From positions 1 through 24,025 of the IMG/VR virus record IMGVR_UViG_3300001353_000022: a stretch of 24,025 nt of DNA; one strand, 5' to 3'. Below, in pieces: positions 1 to 5,247 of this stretch. Position numbers and translations under genes: made by a program. This DNA comes from a virus. The notes under the pieces are model-generated. The model saw only the letters and a list, made by a program, of their open reading frames with translations, did not search any database and had not been told where the DNA came from. Positions within the stretch are counted from its first letter, which is position 1. Every line of letters begins with the position of its first letter.

Positions 1-2
1 TC

Positions 3-194
3 TGGAATGTAAACGCGAGTGGCTCGGACAGCAATGTCCCAGTCACCGTCAACGACCAAGGAGTCGCTCTTGTGAGCGGGTTCTCACCCTCGATCATGCA
101 GATGTGTTTCTCAGGCGATCTTAGCCCTGAGTCATGCCTGCGCGAAATCGTACTAGACAATCCGAGATATGTCAGGATCTCGGTACAAGCCTAG
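3..194 (+). CDS. C-terminal end of vWA-domain protein (DUF2828/DUF7788-like), 5' truncated
   Basis: The reading frame is open from the left edge and ends at TAG 192-194, giving 63 residues. It holds WNVNASGSDSNVPV, then GVALVSGFSPSIM, and later a DNPRYVRI ending. I recognise this as the last strands of the von Willebrand A fold found in DUF2828/DUF7788 proteins, where FWN(L/V)..., PV(T) and GVALVSGFSP recur. Phages and giant viruses carry related vWA proteins, some linked to TROVE/Ro-type RNA binding. The metal-binding MIDAS and any TROVE domain would lie outside the window, so the full function cannot be judged. A terminator follows, so this gene ends a transcription unit. Confidence 0.65.
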   Translation, partial: WNVNASGSDSNVPVTVNDQGVALVSGFSPSIMQMCFSGDLSPESCLREIVLDNPRYVRISVQA

Positions 195-247
195 TCACCT
201 CATTACACACTAACCGAGAACCCGCACGCCGACACGCGTGTATACAG

Positions 248-312
248 CAGCCATCAGTTCTTAGACACACCTTTACCGCACACGGTGTCTGAGTCTGGTG
301 GCTGTTTTTTTT
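248..312 (+). terminator. Rho-independent terminator after the vWA gene
   Basis: CAGCCATCAG (248-257) pairs with CTGGTGGCTG (295-304) over 10 bp with one G-U pair. Inside it AGACAC pairs with GTGTCT. A run of eight T (305-312) follows. It lies 54 bp after the stop of the vWA gene and just before the next gene cluster. Confidence 0.85.
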
Positions 313-330
313 CTATCATAAGAACCAATA

Positions 331-342
331 CCACACACCATC
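331..342 (+). promoter_or_regulatory. CACACACCAT start-site element, copy 1
   Basis: CCACACACCATC lies immediately before ATG 343. This is the first of six copies of (C)CACACACC(AT) found at gene starts in the left module. No Shine-Dalgarno sequence is present here. Whether the element acts in translation or transcription cannot be told from the sequence. Confidence 0.5.
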
Positions 343-462
343 ATGAAAGACTTACTAAAAGAACTACAAGCCCTACAAGCCCGACTCAAAAGAGTAGGTG
401 GAGGTAAGATCGTTATCACCTCAACCCACTTCAATATCAGTCTAGGAATTGAACATGAATAA
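343..462 (+). CDS. Small hypothetical protein, 39 aa
   Basis: The start ATG directly follows a CACACACCAT element, which is the main reason to believe this short frame. The product begins MKDLLKELQALQARLKRVGG, a heptad-like, Leu-rich amphipathic helix of about 18 residues. A glycine turn and a short beta-like tail (KIVITSTHFNISLGIEHE) follow. I do not recognise a family. Its stop overlaps the ATG of a 14-codon frame (455-499) that in turn overlaps the next micro-ORF. It lies just downstream of the terminator at 248-312, so it may be the first gene of the left operon. Confidence 0.5.
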   Translation: MKDLLKELQALQARLKRVGGGKIVITSTHFNISLGIEHE

Positions 463-488
463 CCACTACAAACGACAATATCAACCAG

Positions 489-554
489 ATGACCTATGAC
501 ATACTAATACTGATCCTACCATGGATCTGCACACTCTACCTAATACTACAATAA
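489..554 (+). CDS. Possible hydrophobic micro-protein, 21 aa
   Basis: A 21-codon frame reads MTYDILILILPWICTLYLILQ. It is almost entirely hydrophobic and could form one membrane helix. It overlaps the end of a 14-codon frame (455-499) and stops 12 bp before the DNA glycosylase gene. No Shine-Dalgarno sequence or CACACACCAT element precedes it. Its only support is the hydrophobic composition and its place in a chain of overlapping starts and stops. It may be chance. Confidence 0.25.
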   Translation: MTYDILILILPWICTLYLILQ

Positions 555-555
555 C

Positions 556-566
556 CCACACACCAT
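556..566 (+). promoter_or_regulatory. CACACACCAT start-site element, copy 2
   Basis: CCACACACCAT abuts ATG 567 of the DNA glycosylase gene, giving the composite CACACACCATATG. It takes the place where a ribosome binding site would normally lie. Confidence 0.55.
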
Positions 567-1133
567 ATGGATATAAACTACAACAAAATCACTAAGTACG
601 ACAGAAATGTCGAACAGCTACTCACATTCTTGATGTGGTGTACAGTCACACCTGGCAAAAAGTCAGATGTCATTACACCCAAGTTCAATGCAATGTTCGA
701 CGATACTAACAAGCCATCACAAGTAATCAAGAAGCATGGCAAATCAGTAAGATCACTACTAGAAAAACATGGAATAGGGCAGTACGACCGCATCATGAAA
801 GCATGGAAAGCAATCAAACTTATCCAGCCCATGGGCCAACTACGCACTATCACCCGTGATGAGCTAACAACCATACCAGGCATTGGCCCAAAGACAGCCT
901 CATTCTTTCTTGTACACTCAAGGAAATGGCAAGAAATGGCAGTCCTAGATGTTCACATACTCAAATGGTTGCAACAACAATTCCCGGGACACCCGATACC
1001 AGACTCTACACCGCAAGATATCAGCAAATACGAAGCAGTAGAAGCGCTGTTCCTCGGTAAAGCCTGCCAGCTTAATCTATCTCCCGCCGATCTTGACAAC
1101 AAGATATGGCAAGCAAACTCCCTAAGTAAATAA
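567..1133 (+). CDS. HhH-GPD family DNA glycosylase / AP lyase (endonuclease III or Ogg-like)
   Basis: The 188-aa product carries a helix-hairpin-helix signature at residues 103-110 (IPGIGPKT) followed by ASFFL. A second block, AVLDVHILKWL, lies at 125-135. By analogy with endonuclease III and Ogg enzymes, K109 would be the Schiff-base lysine and D128 the catalytic aspartate. Such enzymes excise oxidised bases from DNA and nick the abasic site. The C-terminal four-cysteine iron-sulfur cluster of endonuclease III is absent, which fits the shorter Ogg-like subgroup. The exact substrate is unknown. The start at 567 is fixed by the CACACACCAT element. Its likely role is repair of phage DNA or base-specific cleavage. 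Confidence 0.8.
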   Translation: MDINYNKITKYDRNVEQLLTFLMWCTVTPGKKSDVITPKFNAMFDDTNKPSQVIKKHGKSVRSLLEKHGIGQYDRIMKAWKAIKLIQPMGQLRTITRDELTTIPGIGPKTASFFLVHSRKWQEMAVLDVHILKWLQQQFPGHPIPDSTPQDISKYEAVEALFLGKACQLNLSPADLDNKIWQANSLSK

Positions 1134-1134
1134 A

Positions 1135-1149
1135 CCACACACCAAACAT
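1135..1149 (+). promoter_or_regulatory. CACACACC start-site element, copy 3
   Basis: CCACACACCAAACAT lies between the glycosylase stop (1133) and ATG 1150. The CACACACC core is kept, but four extra bases separate it from the final CAT. It is the most diverged copy. Confidence 0.45.
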
Positions 1150-1563
1150 ATGAATGAATTAAACGTGCTTAACAGAATCAAACTATATACATTTATCCGT
1201 GCCCTGGGTAATACTATCTTCAACATTACGTGGATCAAAAAGGATGGATCTATTCGCAACGCAAATGTCAGGCAAAGTGTCAAACTCATACGCAAAAGTA
1301 AGCGTATAAGCGTAGTAGCACAACCAAACTCAGCGTACCTTCTCCTCTACCTAATGCCTAACATGCAAGGAAACACATTCCTGTATGAATCAGGCTTCAG
1401 GCTAGTCAACCTAAGCACCATAACCCAAATAACAACAAAAGGATCCTCACACCAGATAACACCAGAACCTATCACTCAAACCTTTGACCTTAACATGTCA
1501 GACTTTGAATCACCTAACAACCTATACCAGCTACAAGATGGAATCAAAGCACTCACGGTCTAA
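1150..1563 (+). CDS. Hypothetical phage protein, possible SH3-like beta-barrel fold
   Basis: The product is 137 aa. After an N-terminal helix-like stretch it has ITWIKKDGSIRNANVRQSVK (about residues 26-45), then further beta-like segments and YESGFRLVNLSTITQI. The layout of F/W-x-KKDGS-x-R, then a ligand-like strand, then a final R-x-(I/V)NL-x-TI strand is one I associate with the small SH3-barrel-fold proteins common in phages. Resemblance by eye is the only support. The C-terminal 40 residues are Thr/Pro-rich and look unstructured. It follows the glycosylase gene by 16 bp and overlaps the next gene by 26 bp. Confidence 0.6.
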   Translation: MNELNVLNRIKLYTFIRALGNTIFNITWIKKDGSIRNANVRQSVKLIRKSKRISVVAQPNSAYLLLYLMPNMQGNTFLYESGFRLVNLSTITQITTKGSSHQITPEPITQTFDLNMSDFESPNNLYQLQDGIKALTV

Positions 1564-1780
1564 GCTACCAAGAACAAGCCGAAGCAAACGTTTCTTCTTC
1601 CACTATAACAAGGTAAAGAAATGTCTAACAGTACACTACGATAACAAGTGTTACTTAACCGAAGATATCACATGCCATACTGCATGTGAATCACATCACC
1701 AAACCCAGCAACCACACATAATAATGCGAGGCTGGACAACAGAAATAATACACACACCAACACACACCATAATCAAATGA
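1538..1780 (+). CDS. Small basic hypothetical protein, 80 aa
   Basis: I chose ATG 1538 rather than the in-frame ATG at 1484, which would lie wholly within the upstream gene and add 18 residues of its shadow. The product has a very basic N-terminus (SKHSRSKLPRTSRSKR). A compact part follows with KKCLTVHYDNKCYLTEDI, paired cysteines (TCHTACESHH) and IIMRGWTTEI. The pattern beta-strand, short turn, polar segment, then RGW looks like a genuine small domain. I cannot name the family. Its TGA overlaps the ATG of the next gene (ATGA), which indicates translational coupling. Confidence 0.6.
   Translation: MESKHSRSKLPRTSRSKRFFFHYNKVKKCLTVHYDNKCYLTEDITCHTACESHHQTQQPHIIMRGWTTEIIHTPTHTIIK
1751..1770 (+). 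promoter_or_regulatory. CACACACC element, copy 4 (tandem)
   Basis: CACACACCAA (1751-1760) is followed directly by CACACACCAT (1761-1770), so this site holds two copies in tandem. They lie inside the end of the 80-aa gene, six bases before ATG 1777 of the DUF932-like gene. The element is therefore placed for the downstream gene even though it is coding (TPTHTI) for the upstream one. Confidence 0.45.
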
Positions 1781-2547
1781 GCTATTACATAAACGGATCA
1801 ACAGAAGTAGGCTACGAAGCACTTCAAAGACTACCAGCGCCAAACGCACTATCAGAGAGACACAACCCAGTACCACATGTACAGGTCGTTGACATCGTGC
1901 TAGATAAACTAGACAAGCTAAACTACACAATAGACGAAGCTCGCTACGGCCTAGACGATCATGGCGACATGTTCGGCTATCTCAAACTACACAAAGAAGG
2001 TGAAGATAACGGAGTATTCAAAAATGTACTCGGTATCAGAAACTCACATATCAAACGATTCGCATCACAATTAGGTGCAGCAGCAAGCGTAATGGTATGC
2101 GACAATCTATCCTTCCATGCCTGCGACGGTAACGAAGCCAGACATAAGCACACCAAGAACATACTCAATGTACTACCTGGCCGCATCGATGCCATGCTAC
2201 ACAATGTACAGAACAACTGGAAATCTCAGGCTAAACGATACGACATGTATCAAGACACTGAGCTCGACGAAGCCGGAATGCACAGAGTAATTGGCAGTGC
2301 TATAGACAACAAAGCAATTGCACCAAGCAAAGCTCTCAAAGTTCTCACAGAATACAAGAACCCTAGACATGACGAATTCTCACCGAGAAACGCATGGTCA
2401 ATGTTCAACGCATTCACTGAGATTCTCAAAGAGACTCCAGCACAACTGCAAGATCGATCAATCAAATTGCACACCGTCTTCGACCAGCTACTCAGCCCTG
2501 TCGACACTATCACTAACGAGTTACAAACATCGTTCAACCTTAACTAA
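1777..2547 (+). CDS. DUF932-like phage/plasmid protein
   Basis: The product is 256 aa. Residues 84-115 (VLGIRNSHIKRFASQLGAA, then VMVCDNLSF) match the signature of the DUF932 family, in which R-N/S-SHD-x-S/R-x-A, then V-x-VCDN-x-x-F is typical. A following R-x-KHT-x-NI (122-129) is also usual there. The family is widespread in phages and plasmids, but its biochemical role is not established. The C-terminal half is helical and charged, without motifs I recognise. The gene is coupled to the one before by an ATGA overlap. The next gene lies in the same reading frame seven codons beyond its context (see the zinc-ribbon entry). Confidence 0.75.
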   Translation: MSYYINGSTEVGYEALQRLPAPNALSERHNPVPHVQVVDIVLDKLDKLNYTIDEARYGLDDHGDMFGYLKLHKEGEDNGVFKNVLGIRNSHIKRFASQLGAAASVMVCDNLSFHACDGNEARHKHTKNILNVLPGRIDAMLHNVQNNWKSQAKRYDMYQDTELDEAGMHRVIGSAIDNKAIAPSKALKVLTEYKNPRHDEFSPRNAWSMFNAFTEILKETPAQLQDRSIKLHTVFDQLLSPVDTITNELQTSFNLN

Positions 2548-2553
2548 CCCCAC

Positions 2554-2778
2554 TTGGATGGTTGGACTGCACGAAAAATACTGCGCAATCGAGAGAAATA
2601 CTCACCTGCGCTAGTCGCTAAAGCTAAACAGAAGATAAAAGATATCGTAACCAAGGTCACTTGCACACAATGCAAAGAAGCCCCAATCTCGCTATCATTG
2701 TTTAAAAGCGGACGTACCTTATGCGGACAATGCACCCATTACAATCACATATATGGCAAACCAAAACCCGACGCTTAA
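2554..2778 (+). CDS. Small zinc-ribbon-like protein, 74 aa, TTG start
   Basis: The frame contains CTQC at residues 37-40 and CGQC at 57-60, two CxxC knuckles 16 residues apart, as in treble-clef or zinc-ribbon proteins. A basic helical N-terminus (TARKILRNREKYSPAL) precedes them. There is no ATG in the frame. The best start is TTG 2554, six bases after the stop of the DUF932-like gene and in the same reading frame. Stop-codon readthrough producing a DUF932-zinc-ribbon fusion is an alternative. The end overlaps the next gene by 26 bp. It probably binds zinc and perhaps nucleic acid, but no specific function can be assigned. Confidence 0.6.
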   Translation: MDGWTARKILRNREKYSPALVAKAKQKIKDIVTKVTCTQCKEAPISLSLFKSGRTLCGQCTHYNHIYGKPKPDA

Positions 2779-3541
2779 ATGGAGTCACGGTAATGTTAAA
2801 CTGCCTGCAAGAATCATACACTTAAGTCTTCCGTCAGGGCATTCGTGCCCGGCGGCAGACAAGTGTCTGTCAAAAGCAGACCAAGTTACTGGCAAAATAA
2901 CAGACGGTAACCTCACCGAATACCGGTGCTATGCAGCAATGCAAGAAGCAAGACACCCAAACGTAAGAAAGCTAAGATGGCACAATCTACTTCTACTCAA
3001 AAAGAAGAGTAAGAAGCAGATGTTCAACATGCTGTTCTCCTCACTCAAGCGTCATCACGACAGCTACCACAAGAATCACGGCCAACGACCTATCATCCGT
3101 GCTCATGTAGGCGGTGACTTCTTCAATACCAGCTACTTCAAAGCTTGGTTAGATCTAGCAAAAACATTCCAACCAACATGGTTCTATGCATACACAAAAC
3201 GCTTAGACCTATGGTTAGAGTACAAAGATCTAATACCACCAAACTTCGAACTCAACGCTAGTATCGGAGGTAAGCACGACCACCTAATACCACAATATAA
3301 CCTAAAAACAGCTCAAGTATTATTCAGCGAGCAAGAAGCAATAGATAAGGACCTAGAACTAGATCATGACGACAGCCACGCATACACAAGAGGGCCGAGC
3401 TTCGGCCAACTCCTCCACGGTACCCAACCGGCGAAAAGCAAAGCCAGCAAAGCGCTTACGCTTCTCAAGCTATCGTCCAGCTGGACAGGGTATAATGCAA
3501 ATACCAAGAGCGTGCCGAAAGCACATAACGCTGTTCTTTGA
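2753..3541 (+). CDS. GP88-like phage protein
   Basis: The 262-aa product shows the blocks I associate with the mycobacteriophage gene-product-88 family. These are LPSGHSCPAADKCLSKAD (26-43) with GKITDG (47-52), RCYAAMQEA (58-66), IRAHVGGDFFN (115-125), WFYAYTKRLDLW (143-154), NASIGGKHDHLI (168-179), LDHDDSHA (203-210) and LLHGTQP (220-226). Conserved Cys32, Cys38 and Cys59 could bind a metal. The family is frequent in phages, but its activity is not established to my knowledge. After HGTQPAKSKASKALTLLK the family normally ends. Here a tail of about 20 residues continues over the start of the next gene, a 47-bp overlap. Confidence 0.75.
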   Translation: MANQNPTLKWSHGNVKLPARIIHLSLPSGHSCPAADKCLSKADQVTGKITDGNLTEYRCYAAMQEARHPNVRKLRWHNLLLLKKKSKKQMFNMLFSSLKRHHDSYHKNHGQRPIIRAHVGGDFFNTSYFKAWLDLAKTFQPTWFYAYTKRLDLWLEYKDLIPPNFELNASIGGKHDHLIPQYNLKTAQVLFSEQEAIDKDLELDHDDSHAYTRGPSFGQLLHGTQPAKSKASKALTLLKLSSSWTGYNANTKSVPKAHNAVL

Positions 3542-4151
3542 ATCAGTAACACCACAACAAATCAAGCAGTACAAAGCAGACTGGCAAACTATCATGCCTG
3601 TTAGCGATCATGAAGCGCTCAACAGATGGCGATTTGCATACTGCACCGTACACACCCCTTGGTTACGCAGCTGCGAACAATACGATAAGATCAAACCGCT
3701 CTACGAAAATGCAGACTACCAAGCATTAGCTAAGATCTTACGTAACACCAGCGGCGGCATGTGGGACATCAAAGCTAACGGCATCAGCAAACTACACAGC
3801 TACTGGACAGACAATCCTGAAATGTTCGACACTCAGCCTAACTGGCAAGAGTTTCGCAACAAACTAGCTAACAAGTTGCACAAGCTAGGCCTCGCCAAGA
3901 CAAGCTTCGCCCTAGAAATGCTATACCCAATGACTGCACAAATCATATGCATAGACAGACATATGTTCAAAGCATTCGGATGGGAAGATGTAGACCTAGG
4001 CTGTAGCACAGCTCAGTACGAATTCTACGAAGACTACTGGGTATCAATGTCTAACGAATACGGCATACCGCCAGTCATATCTCGGAATCTATTCTGGGAC
4101 CAAATCCAAAATCAAACCTCAAGCCTATACTGGGCTAACTACCTAAACTAA
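3495..4151 (+). CDS. Diverged HhH-GPD-like protein (second glycosylase-like gene)
   Basis: I chose ATG 3495 (218 aa). The upstream in-frame ATG at 3366 would add 43 residues of low-complexity R/K/A sequence lying entirely within the GP88-like gene. Residues 132-141 (GLAKTSFALE) and 151-159 (ICIDRHMFK) recall the GPKTASFFL and VLDVHILKW blocks of the glycosylase at 567-1133. K135 and D154 fall at the positions of the catalytic Lys and Asp. The region before (ISKLHSYWTDNPEMF, FRNKLANKLHKLGLAK) fits the helices preceding the hairpin. The classical G-x-G of the hairpin is lost. It is probably a member of the HhH-GPD superfamily, but activity is uncertain. Confidence 0.6.
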   Translation: MQIPRACRKHITLFFESVTPQQIKQYKADWQTIMPVSDHEALNRWRFAYCTVHTPWLRSCEQYDKIKPLYENADYQALAKILRNTSGGMWDIKANGISKLHSYWTDNPEMFDTQPNWQEFRNKLANKLHKLGLAKTSFALEMLYPMTAQIICIDRHMFKAFGWEDVDLGCSTAQYEFYEDYWVSMSNEYGIPPVISRNLFWDQIQNQTSSLYWANYLN

Positions 4152-4152
4152 A

Positions 4153-4163
4153 TCACACACCAT
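4153..4163 (+). promoter_or_regulatory. CACACACCAT start-site element, copy 5
   Basis: TCACACACCAT abuts ATG 4164 of the rIIB-like gene, within the 12-bp gap after the previous stop. Confidence 0.55.
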
Positions 4164-5186
4164 ATGATCACACAAAATACAGACACTACGTATCCAGTCG
4201 TATCCTCCAAAAAGCCAATGCCCTATGCTATCAATGAGAAAAGCATCACCATACTAGACGGTAACAAACCAATAACGATCACAGATGACCGAGCCAACTA
4301 TCATACATTGCTACAAGCAATCAAAGATGGTGACTGGGATACAGCAGCTGAATCGCTAGACGAGACATCCCAAATCGTAAAACTCACTCACGGCCGCGTA
4401 TCTGTCATTAATGACCAGCTACACTTCGACGATGAGCCCCTCAACAATGCAGCAGCAGATAAGCTGACTGACTTAATCAAACAAGGTCACACAGATGTAG
4501 ATCGCTGGGTACTGTTCCTTGAGAAACTCATGGCCAACCCCAGCTACAACAGCAGAGAACAAGCATACAACTTCATATCTCAACAAGGTATGCCACTCAC
4601 AGAAGAAGGTAACATCATCGGATACAAAGGAGTACGCGACGACTACAAAGATAAATACTCCGGCAAGTTCGACAACTCAGTAGGACAAGCACACTCAATG
4701 ACACGAATAAATGTAGATGACAACCCGAACAACGGTTGCTCATCCGGATTCCACATCGGTAGCCACGACTATGCAGACAATTGGGCATCAAGCGATGGCC
4801 GTCTAATGATTGTCGAGTACAGTCCAACAGACATCGTCTCTGTCCCAGAAGAATACGGCTATGGCAAACTACGAGTATGCAAATACAAAGTAGTTGGCGA
4901 ATCAGAAGCTAGACAAGTACTTGACGACGGTGCATACGGTCACGAAGACGACAAAGCTGGCGACATCTGGCAGTACCTCTGCGACTATCATGACGAAAGC
5001 GAATCAGTATGGTACAACAGCATACTAGAAGAGTTCCCTCGCACATCACTATCGGAAATACTCGATGCTATTCGATATTACTCCGACGATTACCCACAAG
5101 TCACGTTCGATCAGAACACTAATGACTGGGAGATCCGCCTCATAGCGTTACCAACAGACCACGAACCGTGGACTGAATCAGTCTAA
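4164..5186 (+). CDS. rIIB-like protein
   Basis: The product is 340 aa. The central blocks match what I know of phage rIIB-like proteins: LFLEKLMANPSYNSREQAYNFI, then MPLTEEGNIIGYKGVRDDYKDKYSG, FDNSVGQ, a VDDNPNNGCSSGFHIGS core, DGRLMIVEYSPTDIVSVP, and KLRVCKYKVVGE. In T4, rIIA and rIIB proteins act at the host membrane and affect lysis inhibition and RexAB exclusion. The biochemical role in other phages is unknown. An acidic C-terminal extension of about 80 residues (with DYHDESESVWYN and YYSDDYPQV) lies beyond the core. The start is fixed by the CACACACCAT element. The rIIA-like gene follows after 61 bp. Confidence 0.8.
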   Translation: MITQNTDTTYPVVSSKKPMPYAINEKSITILDGNKPITITDDRANYHTLLQAIKDGDWDTAAESLDETSQIVKLTHGRVSVINDQLHFDDEPLNNAAADKLTDLIKQGHTDVDRWVLFLEKLMANPSYNSREQAYNFISQQGMPLTEEGNIIGYKGVRDDYKDKYSGKFDNSVGQAHSMTRINVDDNPNNGCSSGFHIGSHDYADNWASSDGRLMIVEYSPTDIVSVPEEYGYGKLRVCKYKVVGESEARQVLDDGAYGHEDDKAGDIWQYLCDYHDESESVWYNSILEEFPRTSLSEILDAIRYYSDDYPQVTFDQNTNDWEIRLIALPTDHEPWTESV

Positions 5187-5230
5187 TCCCATCGACCTGA
5201 GCATGTCGTATAACTGCTCACCCTTTATTA

Positions 5231-5247
5231 ACACACACACACACCAT
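5231..5247 (+). promoter_or_regulatory. CACACACCAT start-site element, copy 6 (extended CA run)
   Basis: ACACACACACACACCAT abuts ATG 5248 of the rIIA-like gene. It is the longest copy, with a CA dinucleotide run of about 14 bases. It decides between ATG 5203 and ATG 5248 in favour of the latter. Confidence 0.55.

Noticed and set aside
455-499. 14-codon frame between micro-ORFs
   Set aside because: Too short and without any motif to list as a gene; mentioned only as a link in the overlapping chain.
1484-1537. Upstream ATG for the 80-aa basic protein
   Set aside because: The extra 18 codons lie wholly inside the preceding gene; ATG 1538 is enough.
3366-3494. Upstream ATG for the second HhH-GPD-like gene
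   Set aside because: It would overlap the conserved C-terminal blocks of the GP88-like gene, and the encoded residues are low-complexity shadow sequence.
5203-5247. Earlier ATG for the rIIA-like gene
   Set aside because: The CACACACCAT element fits ATG 5248, and the extra 15 residues (including a translated CA repeat) are not typical of the family.
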